From Phycisphaerales bacterium UBA2402 (GTDB lineage Bacteria > Planctomycetota > Phycisphaerae > Phycisphaerales > UBA1924): a stretch of 62,373 nt of DNA. The stretch's first letter is position 1, and every line of letters starts with the position of its first letter. This document shows, piece after piece, positions 35,083-43,713 of this stretch. The position numbers were made by a program, and so were the translations under genes. The notes below the pieces were generated by a model, which saw nothing but the letters and a program-made list of their open reading frames with translations, did no database searches and was not told the DNA's origin. The stretch spans positions 1-62,373 of the forward strand of contig DDSA01000081.1 of assembly GCA_002343715.1 (NCBI GenBank), given 5' to 3'.

Positions 35083-35814
35083 ATGGACCACCCACACGAC
35101 ACTCACAACGATGAAGACAGCTGCTGCGGACAAGACTCGTGCTGCAAAGGCGAGGGCAAGCGCGCCCATGGTTCGGGGTGTTGCGGGGGTGCTGCGCCGG
35201 CTCCGCTGACACCGATGTCGGTCGCGGAACTCGAACAACTCGCCAGTGATCAACTGATCAACCGGTACCGACGAGGCATCGAGAACTTCGACCGCCGCGT
35301 CTTCGACCTCGCGGAACGGCAGATCGATCAGGCGTTTCTGCCCGAGGCCGGCGTGGGCCAATGGCCGGTGCGAGTGCTGATCGGCCACTGCGCCGATGCG
35401 GACCTTGCCAGCGTCCACCGGATGAGGCGCGCGGTCGCCGAGGACAATCCGGTTCTGAGTACCTGGGACGAGAACGCCTTTGTGGATTCCAATCTGTACG
35501 GGAATAGGCACGAGACTTACGCCGACACCCCCGAGGCGGACCACGCCCGCGTCATGAGCGCCCTCGGTGGTCACATGGCCGCCATCCACACCCTCCGCCA
35601 GTGGGTTGGGCAGTGGCTCCACTCACTCTCCGAAGATCAACTCAAGCGACAAGCACTTCACCCCGAACGCGGCCCGCAATCGGTTCGCCATATGGTGGCC
35701 TCCTACACCTGGCACCTGGAACACCACGCCCGCTTTCTCACACTCAAAATCGATCGGATGCTCGGCCCGGCCCACACCGGCCAACCATCGGCTAGCGCCT
35801 GCGGCTGTCACTGA
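35083..35814 (+). CDS. DinB-like four-helix protein with cysteine-rich ends
   Basis: 243 residues. The N-terminal 40 residues carry four Cys pairs or singles: DSCCGQDSCCKG and HGSGCCGG. The C-terminus ends SACGCH. The middle (about 45-225) is helical: LIGHCADADLASVHRMRRAV, GGHMAAIHTLRQWVGQWLHSL and VRHMVASYTWHLEHHARFLTL, with His spacing that fits the metal site of the DinB/YfiT superfamily. Such proteins include thiol-dependent transferases and many unknowns. The Cys-rich tails could bind Zn, Cu or Fe-S but are not a known cluster motif. No ribosome binding site; probably leaderless. Convergent with comF. Confidence 0.65.
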   Translation: MDHPHDTHNDEDSCCGQDSCCKGEGKRAHGSGCCGGAAPAPLTPMSVAELEQLASDQLINRYRRGIENFDRRVFDLAERQIDQAFLPEAGVGQWPVRVLIGHCADADLASVHRMRRAVAEDNPVLSTWDENAFVDSNLYGNRHETYADTPEADHARVMSALGGHMAAIHTLRQWVGQWLHSLSEDQLKRQALHPERGPQSVRHMVASYTWHLEHHARFLTLKIDRMLGPAHTGQPSASACGCH

Positions 35815-35840
35815 GCCGAAGCCGTCATCGAGTAGCACGT

Positions 35841-36806
35841 TCAATCGTCTCCCGCAACCGCTACAACCGCGGCCCAGATTCGGACGGCATCACCTCCCGC
35901 CCCCCAACCAGCCCGAAGCGCCCGACAAGCCTCTGTCCGTGTCGCTCCGGTTGTTTTCACGTCATCGATCACGATGATCTGAAGACCGTCCACCGCCCCG
36001 GCCTGCCGCTTCGACCTCATCGTCCCGCGAACATTGTGGAGTCTCTGGCTGGGCATGACGGAGACTTGACTCGGCCCCCCGCGGCGGCGAAGCAGCGGTC
36101 TGATCCCAACCCCTGAGGCATCTCGCACACCGCGGCATAGCGCCAGCGTGTGGTCAATTCCCCTCCAGAGGCGTCTCCAGAACGGGGTGGGAACCGGGAC
36201 GAGCACCGCTCGCTCTGGATCAATCCGTTCTCTCTGCAAGTACGGTTTGAATTGCTCACCCAGCACCCGCCCAACGTCGTAGCCCAGCCTGCGCCAGCGT
36301 GAGAACTTCGTCTCCAGGATCACCTCCCGCAGCAGGCCGTTGTATTCCCCCAGCCGAATCAACCGATGCCACGAAAGCCTTCGTCCGCGGCAGGAAGGAC
36401 ACCCCGCATCATCCACAGGGACACCGTCCCCGAGTTCATCCGGGTCCAGTGCTTCGTGCGAACCGCAAGAAACGCCGCACCGGGGGCAGTAGGCCCCCGC
36501 GCCGTCTGGAACCCAACCGTCCTCGCGAGCACGCTCGGCGAAAGGCGCTCGTGTCTGACCCAGCCAGACCGTCTCGATATCCTTCAACGCCTCTTGGTAT
36601 TTCGGGAACCGGGGCGGATCGATTCTCGCGGGCCGAACCGGTGTGACATCGACAGATTCCATCCCGGGCGAATGAGCGAGGTGGGCTTCGACTCGACCCG
36701 CCGAAGTGCGATGGACATCGGGCACGCCCGGCATCGGCCGGGGCGGCCAGGCGAAGCGTTCCCCGCCTTGCGGTAGCGATCCGGGATCGGTTTCGGCCGG
36801 CTTCAT
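35841..36806 (-). CDS. ComF-family phosphoribosyltransferase-like protein
   Basis: 321 residues, longer than typical ComF (about 230-240) because of an N-terminal region of about 100 residues. A CPRCGVSCGSHE...CPSCRGRRLSW element (about 118-150) is the family zinc ribbon. The C-terminal half has the PRPP-type loop IIVIDDVKTTGATRTEACRAL (about 275-295). ComF proteins support DNA uptake in competent species, but many occur in bacteria without known competence. No com or pil genes are in the window. The ATG at 36806 lacks a ribosome binding site; TAGAAT lies 6 bases upstream, suggesting leaderless expression. Confidence 0.82.
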   Translation of the reverse strand: MKPAETDPGSLPQGGERFAWPPRPMPGVPDVHRTSAGRVEAHLAHSPGMESVDVTPVRPARIDPPRFPKYQEALKDIETVWLGQTRAPFAERAREDGWVPDGAGAYCPRCGVSCGSHEALDPDELGDGVPVDDAGCPSCRGRRLSWHRLIRLGEYNGLLREVILETKFSRWRRLGYDVGRVLGEQFKPYLQRERIDPERAVLVPVPTPFWRRLWRGIDHTLALCRGVRDASGVGIRPLLRRRGGPSQVSVMPSQRLHNVRGTMRSKRQAGAVDGLQIIVIDDVKTTGATRTEACRALRAGWGAGGDAVRIWAAVVAVAGDD

Positions 36807-36812
36807 GATCGC

Positions 36813-36818
36813 ATTCTA
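36813..36818 (-). promoter_or_regulatory. Candidate -10 box (TAGAAT) for a leaderless comF gene
   Basis: On the minus strand TAGAAT ends 6 bases before the ATG at 36806, with only GCGATC between. Closest of the set to the TATAAT consensus. Confidence 0.5.
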
Positions 36819-36932
36819 CCTGCGCCGAACAGCGCCGCCGCGGACTCTATTCTTGATTTCATGCAACATCCAACCGCGCGATTGAAACGAAGGTCATGAG
36901 GGCGCGTATCAAGCAACACTCCGGAGGCAAGC

Positions 36933-38351
36933 ATGCCGAATCTCAGAAACAGCGTTGGTGTGGTGATCGGCCTGAACGCGGCTCTTACCGCGAGTTCGGC
37001 GTCGGCTCAATCCTGCGGCTACCTGGGTTGGGTCCTTGTGAATCCGAACCAACTCGTCGAGCGGTACGCCTTTCAGATGGTGTATGAGATCGCCAACGAA
37101 CGGATCCTGATCTTCGGTGGTGCCCGAGGAATCTGGCCCAACGTCGGGCTGTACAACGACACACTCCGGCTGGACGGCAACACGTGGGTCGAGGTCCAGA
37201 GTACGCTCCTGCCCGTGGGCCGCGTTGAGCCGTCGTTCTGCTACGACAGTCTTCGCAACGTCTCTGTGATGACAGGAGGAGCGAACACGGAAAACTCGGC
37301 CAACCACCACGTCGGCGGCACCTTCGAGATCGGGCCGAGCGGCTGGATACTCCGCACCATGGGCGGCGTCAATGCGCGGCACGCCCACAACATGGCCTTT
37401 GACTCGAACCGCGGCCGTATCGTGCTCTTCGGCGGAAAGCACATCGACCCCGGCACCTGGGAATGGGACGGCGTGATCTGGCGCGATGTCACACCCGCGA
37501 CGCCGTCGCCGCCGTCACGGAACAATCTCGGATTTGCATTCGACGAATCCCGAGGCAAGGTCGTCATGTACGGCGGCGGAAACGCCACCTTCGCCCCGAT
37601 CGGAGATACATGGGAATGGGACGGGACCAACTGGCAGCAGATCCTCGTAACAGGCCCGACCGCCCGCCTGGGTCAGGGCATGGTCTACGACAGCTACAGA
37701 CGCCGCATCGTCCTGCACGCGGGGCAGGACCACGTGGTAGGGAGACGCAACGACACCTGGGAGTTCGATGGAACCACCTGGACTCAGCGCGTCATTCCCG
37801 GCCCCCTGCCGCCACCCCGACAAGCATTCGGCTTTGCCTACGACAGGCACCGTAACAGGTTCATCGTCGCGGGAGGATTGGTGCTCTCCGGCGGGTTGGC
37901 GGACACGTGGGAACTGCGGGGTGATCCGTACGTTCAGAGACCTCCATCCGATACCACGGTGAGCGCGGGTGAGACCGCGGCCTTCGATGTGGGGATTTTG
38001 AACAGTGCCCCGTTTGCCATCCGCTGGCACAAGGACGGAAGCCCGCTCTCTGATAATGGCAGAATCTTCGGATCTGCCTCGGTGATGCTCACGATCCTCG
38101 ACGCCGGGCCATTCGACGCAGGAGAGTACAGCGCGACGCTCACCACGGCGTGCGGCTCATTCTCAACGGCCGGAGCCATGCTGACCGTGCGCTGCCCGGC
38201 GGACTTCAACGAGGATGGAGGGATCGACGGCGGCGATGTGGATGCCTTCTTCGCCCAGTGGGAAAACGGAAACGCGGATTTCAACCAGGACGGTGGCGTG
38301 GACGGGGGCGACGTCGTTGATTTCTTTGATCGCTGGGAATCAGGCTGTTAG
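36933..38351 (+). CDS. Secreted kelch-propeller, Ig-like and GC-type dockerin protein
   Basis: 472 residues. Signal peptide ending SASAQS (about residue 26). Residues 45-330 contain kelch-type repeats of the form R-h-V-h-F-G-G followed by DTWEWDG-W (RIVLFGGKH, KVVMYGGGN, RFIVAGGLV), forming a beta-propeller. Residues about 330-415 are an Ig-like domain (DTTVSAGETAAFDV, IRWHKDGSPLSD, DAGEYSATLTTACG). The C-terminus has two calcium-loop repeats, ADFNEDGGIDGGDV and ADFNQDGGVDGGDV, ending ESGC. CGGAGG lies 6 bases before ATG. Same C-terminal type as 10013-11569, presumably sorted the same way. Substrate or partner unknown. Confidence 0.85.
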   Translation: MPNLRNSVGVVIGLNAALTASSASAQSCGYLGWVLVNPNQLVERYAFQMVYEIANERILIFGGARGIWPNVGLYNDTLRLDGNTWVEVQSTLLPVGRVEPSFCYDSLRNVSVMTGGANTENSANHHVGGTFEIGPSGWILRTMGGVNARHAHNMAFDSNRGRIVLFGGKHIDPGTWEWDGVIWRDVTPATPSPPSRNNLGFAFDESRGKVVMYGGGNATFAPIGDTWEWDGTNWQQILVTGPTARLGQGMVYDSYRRRIVLHAGQDHVVGRRNDTWEFDGTTWTQRVIPGPLPPPRQAFGFAYDRHRNRFIVAGGLVLSGGLADTWELRGDPYVQRPPSDTTVSAGETAAFDVGILNSAPFAIRWHKDGSPLSDNGRIFGSASVMLTILDAGPFDAGEYSATLTTACGSFSTAGAMLTVRCPADFNEDGGIDGGDVDAFFAQWENGNADFNQDGGVDGGDVVDFFDRWESGC

Positions 38352-38424
38352 GGTCGCGTATGCTTCAATCGGTACCGCTCGATCGTCGGGCGGTGAGCAT
38401 TGTGCCCCCGATCGGAGCAACCCC

Positions 38425-38829
38425 ATGCCTGCTCAAGGACTTGTCCCTCACCTCGTCATCGACGGCGCCTCCAAAGCGATCGACTTTTACAAATCCGCCC
38501 TCGGCGCTGTGGAAGTCATGCGCATGCCCGCCGAAGACGGCAAAAGACTGATGCACGCCGAGATGACCATCGGCGGCTCGTCGTTCTATCTCTGCGATGA
38601 GTTCCCCGAATGGTGCGGCGGCAAACTCAAGAACCCCAACGCGCTCGGTGACTCGCCGGTCGTCATTCATCAATACGTACCCGATTGCGATGCCGCCATC
38701 GCCCGTGCGCAGAAGGCCGGCGCCACCGTGACCATGCCGGCGCAGGACATGTTCTGGGGGGACCGTTACGGCGCGGTCAAGGACCCCTTCGGGCACGGCT
38801 GGTCGTTCGCCACGCCCCTGAAGAAGTGA
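38425..38829 (+). CDS. VOC-superfamily (glyoxalase-like) protein
   Basis: 134 residues from ATG 38425 (GGAG 8 bases upstream); the open frame from 38215 overlaps the dockerin gene and is ignored. The sequence LVPHLVIDGASKAIDFYKSAL, HAEMTIGGSSFYLCDEF and FWGDRYGAVKDPFGHGWSFAT is the paired beta-alpha-beta-beta-beta module of PhnB/YdjE-like VOC proteins. Metal-ligand candidates are His and Glu in MHAEMT and the final His. Members include lyases, dioxygenases and resistance proteins; the substrate is unknown. The psuG start is 2 bases after the stop, so the two are coupled. Confidence 0.85.
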   Translation: MPAQGLVPHLVIDGASKAIDFYKSALGAVEVMRMPAEDGKRLMHAEMTIGGSSFYLCDEFPEWCGGKLKNPNALGDSPVVIHQYVPDCDAAIARAQKAGATVTMPAQDMFWGDRYGAVKDPFGHGWSFATPLKK

Positions 38830-38831
38830 TC

Positions 38832-39734
38832 ATGCCGGGCCTCATCCAACGCTCCGGCTGCAACTCTGTCGCATTGGAGACAACGCTGCTCCTTCATGGT
38901 GTGCCGTCAAGCGAAGGCCCATCGCTCGCGAAGGAGTTGGCGAACATCTGCCGCGAACACGGGGCCGAACCATGCTTCATCGGCGTTGTCAACGGCAGGC
39001 CCGTGATCGGTCTCGATGATGCGGAACTCACCTCGCTCTTCGCCGCCAACCACGTCGACAAGGCAAACACGGCCAATCTTGGCGTTCTGATACACCGGGG
39101 AAAGCACGCCGCAACCACGGTCAGTACCACGATGGAACTGGCCGCGGCGGGCGCGGTTCGTTTCTTCGCCACCGGCGGGCTTGGTGGTGTCCATGCAAAC
39201 TACGGGGCGGAGTGGGACGTGAGCGCCGACCTTGCGGCGTTCACGCGCTTCCCGGTCGCGGTCATCGCCAGCGGGGTCAAGAGCATCCTCGACGTTCAGG
39301 CAACGCGCGAGGCGCTCGAAACATTCGGCATCCCCGTGGTCGGCTTTCGCACGGAGCGATTCCCCGCTTTTTATCTCCGGGATGGGGGCGCGGATGTCGA
39401 TGCTCGTTTCGACTCGGTTCAGGATCTGGCCACATTCGTCATCGGCGAACTCGCCCGCACTCGGCGTGGGATCGTGATCGCAAACCCCATCCCGGAATCC
39501 GATGAAATCCCGAGGGACGAGTGGGACCGTTGGCTGACCGCTTCGAAGCGCGAAGCGGAAGCAGCGGGTGTCCGAGGCCGAGCCGTGACCCCGTTCCTGC
39601 TCGGCCGTTTGCACGCTCTCTCCGAGGGCCGCACCCTGCGGGCCAATCTCGCACTGATCCGCTCGAACACGGCGCTCGCCGCGCAACTCGCTTCCCAACT
39701 ATCTCCGCACGCCGGCCCGCCCGGCACACGCTGA
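38832..39734 (+). CDS. psuG: Pseudouridine-5'-phosphate glycosidase
   Basis: 300 residues from ATG 38832; the open frame begins earlier inside the VOC gene. It splits pseudouridine 5'-phosphate into uracil and ribose 5-phosphate. Family residues are intact: Glu in VALETTLLLHG, Lys in GKHAATTVSTTM, FATGGLGGVHANYG, Asp in WDVSADLAAF, Schiff-base Lys in SGVKSILDVQ and Asn in IANPIPES. The usual partner is the PfkB-type pseudouridine kinase PsuK; a PfkB protein lies 1.2 kb downstream (40965) and an RpiA homologue at 43706, so phosphorylation, cleavage and entry of ribose 5-phosphate into central metabolism may be grouped here. Confidence 0.93.
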   Translation: MPGLIQRSGCNSVALETTLLLHGVPSSEGPSLAKELANICREHGAEPCFIGVVNGRPVIGLDDAELTSLFAANHVDKANTANLGVLIHRGKHAATTVSTTMELAAAGAVRFFATGGLGGVHANYGAEWDVSADLAAFTRFPVAVIASGVKSILDVQATREALETFGIPVVGFRTERFPAFYLRDGGADVDARFDSVQDLATFVIGELARTRRGIVIANPIPESDEIPRDEWDRWLTASKREAEAAGVRGRAVTPFLLGRLHALSEGRTLRANLALIRSNTALAAQLASQLSPHAGPPGTR

Positions 39735-39760
39735 ATCCCGTTCGTTGAAGCCGCACTCCC

Positions 39761-39766
39761 TACACT
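39761..39766 (+). promoter_or_regulatory. Candidate -10 box (TACACT) for leaderless ridA-like gene
   Basis: TACACT ends 6 bases before the ATG at 39773; the spacer CCGCGC gives no ribosome binding site. Confidence 0.42.
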
Positions 39767-39772
39767 CCGCGC

Positions 39773-40234
39773 ATGCCAACACCTGAAGAAGTCCTTGCCA
39801 CACTGGGTCACTCGCTCCCTCAGGCCCCCAAGCCTGTCGCCGCCTATATCCCCAGCAGGCAAGCCGGAAATCTGCTCTACATCTCGGGGCAGATTCCCGT
39901 CCGGGATGGGCAGCTGATCCACAAAGGCTCGGTGCCAAGCCAAGTCTCGATCGAACTTGCCCAGCAATGCGCCCTGCAATGCACGCTCAACGGCCTCGCC
40001 GTGGCGAAGGCCGCGCTGGGGGAACTCACGCGAGTCAGGAACGTCATCCGGGTGGGCGCGTTCGTGTGCAGCGAGCCGGGTTTCACCGAACAGCCCAAGG
40101 TCGCCAACGCGTGCAGCGAACTGCTGGTCAAAGTCTTCGGTGAATCCGGCAAGCACGCGCGGGCCGCCGTCGGTTCAATAGCACTTCCTCTGGGCGCGCC
40201 GGTCGAGATCGAGTTCCTCTTCGAGGTCGAGTAG
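39773..40234 (+). CDS. RidA-family (YjgF/YER057c/UK114) protein
   Basis: 153 residues, slightly longer than RidA. Chorismate-mutase-like trimer fold with AGNLLYISGQIPVRDGQ, ALQCTLNGLAVAKAALGEL and HARAAVGSIALPLGAPVEIEF. The Arg in HARAAVG matches the substrate carboxylate Arg of RidA. Archetypal RidA hydrolyses reactive enamines formed by PLP enzymes. This longer subfamily (YjgH or Rid-other) is less well studied, so activity is inferred. Probably leaderless (TACACT 6 bases upstream). Its stop at 40232-40234 directly abuts the convergent rdgB stop at 40235. Confidence 0.88.
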   Translation: MPTPEEVLATLGHSLPQAPKPVAAYIPSRQAGNLLYISGQIPVRDGQLIHKGSVPSQVSIELAQQCALQCTLNGLAVAKAALGELTRVRNVIRVGAFVCSEPGFTEQPKVANACSELLVKVFGESGKHARAAVGSIALPLGAPVEIEFLFEVE

Positions 40235-40873
40235 TCAGCGCATCCGACGAATCTCCGAGGCCAGCGCTCGAAGCGCCGCCCCCCTGTGGCTCAAGCGGTT
40301 CTTCTCCTCTGTCGGCAGTTCCGCGCTGGTTGTGTTGTATCCCGGCGCAACAAGAAAGATCGGGTCGTAGCCGAAACCCGCCGCTCCCCTCGGCACTCCC
40401 GGCGGTACGCCGATGCGTCCATCGAACGTGCCCCGCGCCCGGGCCTGCACGCGACCCGGCTCTGCCAAGCACACCTCACAGACGAACCTCGCCGATCGAG
40501 CAGCGGGAGGAACACCGCTCAACTCTCGGAGCACGCGGGCGTTGTTGAGCCGGTCGCGTTCCTCCCGGGGCAATCCCTCCTCGCGTCCGTCGCTGCAATA
40601 GTGAGAGGAGATCACGCCGGGACGCCCGCCGAGTGCATCGATTTCCAGCCCGGAGTCATCGGCGAGGCACAGCCCGCCGGTCTGTCGCGCGTACTCGAGC
40701 GCCTTGATCCTCGCGTTGGCCTCGAACGTCGCGCCGATTTCCGCCGGCTCCGCGAACGGCCCCCCCGCATCCGCCAGTCCGATGATCCGCGCCGCGATGC
40801 CGAGATCGCCGAGAATGGCGCGGACTTCCGAGACTTTGTGCGGATTGCCTGTCGCGATGATGATGGTGTCCAT
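40235..40873 (-). CDS. rdgB: dITP/XTP pyrophosphatase (RdgB/HAM1)
   Basis: 212 residues from ATG 40873; the open frame to 41101 is antisense to the PfkB gene. It removes non-canonical purine nucleotides (ITP, dITP, XTP) by hydrolysis to monophosphates. Signatures: IIIATGNPHKVSEVRAIL (the family GK reads HK), LADDSGLEIDALGGRPGV, FGYDPIFLV and RLSHRGAALR. It is convergent with a RidA gene, the stop codons touching with no spacer, and divergent from the PfkB kinase with 91 bases between. No strong ribosome binding site. Confidence 0.93.
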   Translation of the reverse strand: MDTIIIATGNPHKVSEVRAILGDLGIAARIIGLADAGGPFAEPAEIGATFEANARIKALEYARQTGGLCLADDSGLEIDALGGRPGVISSHYCSDGREEGLPREERDRLNNARVLRELSGVPPAARSARFVCEVCLAEPGRVQARARGTFDGRIGVPPGVPRGAAGFGYDPIFLVAPGYNTTSAELPTEEKNRLSHRGAALRALASEIRRMR

Positions 40874-40953
40874 CGGGCGATTGTTGAACACCCGCGGACG
40901 CGGTGAAGCCGACGCCGAGGGCCGGGCTGTTCGCCGCAAAAGAAGCGACCCCG

Positions 40954-40959
40954 TACGCT
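40954..40959 (+). promoter_or_regulatory. Candidate -10 box (TACGCT) for a leaderless kinase gene
   Basis: TACGCT ends 5 bases before the GTG at 40965, with TGGTT between. Confidence 0.3.
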
Positions 40960-40964
40960 TGGTT

Positions 40965-42128
40965 GTGACCGAAACACGCAAGAACACAGCCCACGCCGCC
41001 GCAGATGCGCTCGCACGCATCGCCCGCCCCTCCCCCGCCCTGATCGGATTCGATGGTTTCATTGACTCGATCATCCACCTCGTCGACACGCGCCACGACA
41101 TGACGCCGGATGGTTACACGCGACTCGCCACCATCCCCGCGTTCGCCGCCCGCTGCGCCGCTGCATCGGGCCGGAGCACGAACATCGAACAAGTCCTGAT
41201 CGAGAATCGATTCGGCGGCAACGGCCCGCTCCTGGCGAGTTCACTTTCCCGATTGGGCTGCCCGGTCACCTACATCGGCGCGGTCGGTGACGGTGCCGGC
41301 GGTGTACACCCTGTCTTCCGCCCTTTCGCCGAACGCTGTCATCGTGTGATCCCTACCGGTCCACCCTCGTACACGCATTGCCTGGAGTTCGAGGACGGCA
41401 AACTCATGCTCAACAACACGCGAGACGTGCAGCGGGTCACGTGGGAGCATGTTCTTGCCACAACGGGCGATGAACTTCTTCACCGGCTTGTCGATGAGTC
41501 ACCGCTGCTGGGCATCGTCAACTGGTCGCTGCTGGGTGGAGTTCCGGGTATCTGGCGCGGCTTCCTGCGCGACATCCTGCCAAGTGTTTCGCCATCACCC
41601 AGGCGGCTGTTCATCGATCTTTCCGACCCCGCCAAGCGAACCGATGCCGACATCGCCGACGCCCTTCATCTGCTGCGGGAACTCGAAGATGCCCCGGGCC
41701 TCTCCGTCACCCTGGGCCTCAATCTCGCCGAGAGTCAGCGCATCGCGCAGGTCCTGAACGCACGGGCATTCGACGATCAATCCATGGCCACGCAGTCCGG
41801 AGCGGTCACCCACGCGGCACGAGCCATCCGCGAGGCGTCGAACCTCTCGTGCGTCGTGATCCATCCCCGGGAAGGAGCCGCCGCGGCGGACGACACCGGA
41901 AACGCAGCCTGGTTCGACGGCCCTTTCACACCCACCCCCCGCCTGTCAACGGGCGCGGGCGACCATTTCAATGGTGGTTTCGCGTTCGCGCAGACCCACG
42001 GGCTTGCGCTCGATCAGTGCCTGGCCGTCGGGTGCGCTGTCAGCGGCGCGTATGTTCGCGATGCCGTAAGCCCGACCCGAGAGCGCATCGAGTCGTTCCT
42101 CCACGATCTGCCCGGTGCGGGGGAGTGA
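40965..42128 (+). CDS. PfkB-family carbohydrate kinase, atypical subgroup
   Basis: 387 residues from GTG 40965; the open frame from 40704 runs antisense through rdgB and is not used. The N-terminal ALIGFDGFIDSI replaces the usual VxGExxxD start. GGNGPLLASSLSRLGCPVTYIGAVGDG is the sugar-binding PfkB region and RLSTGAGDHFNGGFAFAQ holds the catalytic Asp and anion hole. Family members phosphorylate sugars or nucleosides such as ribose, fructose, adenosine or pseudouridine. Grouping with psuG and an RpiA homologue makes pseudouridine or ribose plausible, but the sequence is not a standard PsuK. Probably leaderless. Confidence 0.8.
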   Translation: MTETRKNTAHAAADALARIARPSPALIGFDGFIDSIIHLVDTRHDMTPDGYTRLATIPAFAARCAAASGRSTNIEQVLIENRFGGNGPLLASSLSRLGCPVTYIGAVGDGAGGVHPVFRPFAERCHRVIPTGPPSYTHCLEFEDGKLMLNNTRDVQRVTWEHVLATTGDELLHRLVDESPLLGIVNWSLLGGVPGIWRGFLRDILPSVSPSPRRLFIDLSDPAKRTDADIADALHLLRELEDAPGLSVTLGLNLAESQRIAQVLNARAFDDQSMATQSGAVTHAARAIREASNLSCVVIHPREGAAAADDTGNAAWFDGPFTPTPRLSTGAGDHFNGGFAFAQTHGLALDQCLAVGCAVSGAYVRDAVSPTRERIESFLHDLPGAGE

Positions 42129-42168
42129 TGCCGCACATCGTGCGATGGGAGTCTCGAAGCGCTGCGCC

Positions 42169-42174
42169 TAAACT
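42169..42174 (+). promoter_or_regulatory. Candidate -10 box (TAAACT) for a leaderless ALDH7 gene
   Basis: TAAACT ends 9 bases before the ATG at 42184; the spacer is pyrimidine-rich. Confidence 0.3.
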
Positions 42175-42183
42175 CGTTTCCTT

Positions 42184-43713
42184 ATGTCGCACGCGCTGCT
42201 GACGTCGCTCGGTCTCGACCGCCATCCAAGGGTCACGCTCACCGTTGCCGCCGATTCGGTATCGGATGATCGTGCTGTGATCGTCCGCTCGCCGGCCACA
42301 GACAAGCCCATCGCCGCCGTCCGTCTCGATGATGCCGCCTCGTACGACCGTGCTGTTGAGGCAGCCCGAGCCGCGTTCGTGAAGTGGCGCGATGTTCCCG
42401 CCCCCGTCCGCGGCCAGGTTGTCCGGGCCATCGGTGACGAGTTCCGAAAACACAAATCCGCGCTCGGGGACCTGGTCTCGCTCGAAGTGGGCAAGATCCG
42501 CCAGGAGGGATGGGGCGAAGTTCAGGAGACCATCGACATCGCCGACTTCGCCGTCGGTCTGTCCCGCCAGTTGTACGGGCTGACCATGCCCAGCGAGCGG
42601 CCCAATCATCGGATGTTCGAGCAGTGGCTGCCTCTTGGCCCGATCGGGGTCATCTCGGCCTTCAACTTCCCCAACGCGGTCTGGGCATGGAACGCCATGC
42701 TCGCCGCGGTCTGCGGGGATACGACGGTCTGGAAGCCCAGCCTGCTCGCGCCGCTCACCGCGATCGCAAGCAACGCCATCGCCGATCGCATCGCCACCGA
42801 GATGGGCCACCCGGGCGTCTTCGGGCTTGTGATCGGCACCGACACCGAGGTGGGCGAGCGGATGATCGCGGATCGTCGATTGCCGCTCATCTCCGCCACC
42901 GGCTCTTCCCGCATGGGCAGGCACGTGGGCAGGGTCGTGGCCGAGCGATTCGGGCGCTCGCTGCTCGAGCTCGGAGGCAACAACGCCGTCATCATCGACC
43001 GATCCGCCGACCTCGCGCTCACGATCCCCGCCGTGGTCTTCGCCGCGGTCGGGACCGCCGGTCAGCGATGCACCACCACGCGCCGGCTGATCGTGCATGA
43101 ATCCATCGTGAACGACGTGGTGTCGCGCCTCGCACGGGCGTACGAAACGATCCGGATCGGCGACCCGCTCGCCGAGGGGACGCTCGTGGGCCCGCTCATC
43201 AACCGCCGGGCTGTGGACGGGTTCCTGCACGCGATCCGGGCCGCCAAGGAACAGGGCGGCACGCTGGTCTGCGGCGGCGTCGAACACCAGACGCCGGGCC
43301 TCACCGGCCACTACGTCAAACCCGCCATCGTTCGTGCGCCCGCATCGAATCAGCTGCCCATCTCGCGCGAAGAGACCTTCGCCCCTATTCTGTACGTCTT
43401 CACCTTCAAGGACGTGGCGCAGGCCATCGAGATGAACAACGGCGTTGACCAGGGCCTCTCATCGGCCATCTTCACCGACAGCGTGCGCAGCGCCGAGCGG
43501 TTCCTCTCACCAGCCGGGTCCGACTGCGGCATCGCCAACGTGAACATCGGCACCAGCGGGGCGGAGATCGGCGGGGCCTTCGGCGGGGAAAAAGAGACCG
43601 GGGGCGGACGGGAGTCCGGAAGCGACTCGTGGAAGACGTACATGCGCCGCCAGACGTGTACCATCAACTACGGCACCGAACTGAAACTGGCACAAGGGAT
43701 CCGCTTTGAGTGA
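42184..43713 (+). CDS. ALDH7-family aldehyde dehydrogenase (AmaB/antiquitin type)
   Basis: 509 residues. NAD-dependent oxidation of piperideine-6-carboxylate/aminoadipate semialdehyde in lysine breakdown is the best-known role. Family features: FEQWLPLGPIGVISAFNFPNAVWAWN, SATGSSRMG, LLELGGNNAVII (general base Glu), GTAGQRCTTTRRL (nucleophile Cys) and the ALDH7-specific end KETGGGRESGSDSWKTYMRRQ. No lysine aminotransferase or dehydrogenase is nearby, so a general aldehyde-detoxifying role is also possible. The ATG lacks a ribosome binding site. The stop overlaps the start of the RpiA homologue by 8 bases, indicating coupling. Confidence 0.9.
   Translation: MSHALLTSLGLDRHPRVTLTVAADSVSDDRAVIVRSPATDKPIAAVRLDDAASYDRAVEAARAAFVKWRDVPAPVRGQVVRAIGDEFRKHKSALGDLVSLEVGKIRQEGWGEVQETIDIADFAVGLSRQLYGLTMPSERPNHRMFEQWLPLGPIGVISAFNFPNAVWAWNAMLAAVCGDTTVWKPSLLAPLTAIASNAIADRIATEMGHPGVFGLVIGTDTEVGERMIADRRLPLISATGSSRMGRHVGRVVAERFGRSLLELGGNNAVIIDRSADLALTIPAVVFAAVGTAGQRCTTTRRLIVHESIVNDVVSRLARAYETIRIGDPLAEGTLVGPLINRRAVDGFLHAIRAAKEQGGTLVCGGVEHQTPGLTGHYVKPAIVRAPASNQLPISREETFAPILYVFTFKDVAQAIEMNNGVDQGLSSAIFTDSVRSAERFLSPAGSDCGIANVNIGTSGAEIGGAFGGEKETGGGRESGSDSWKTYMRRQTCTINYGTELKLAQGIRFE

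Noticed and set aside
42040..43311. 423-residue minus-strand open frame
   Set aside because: Antisense to ALDH7, no start signals, Arg/Asp/His-rich shadow composition.
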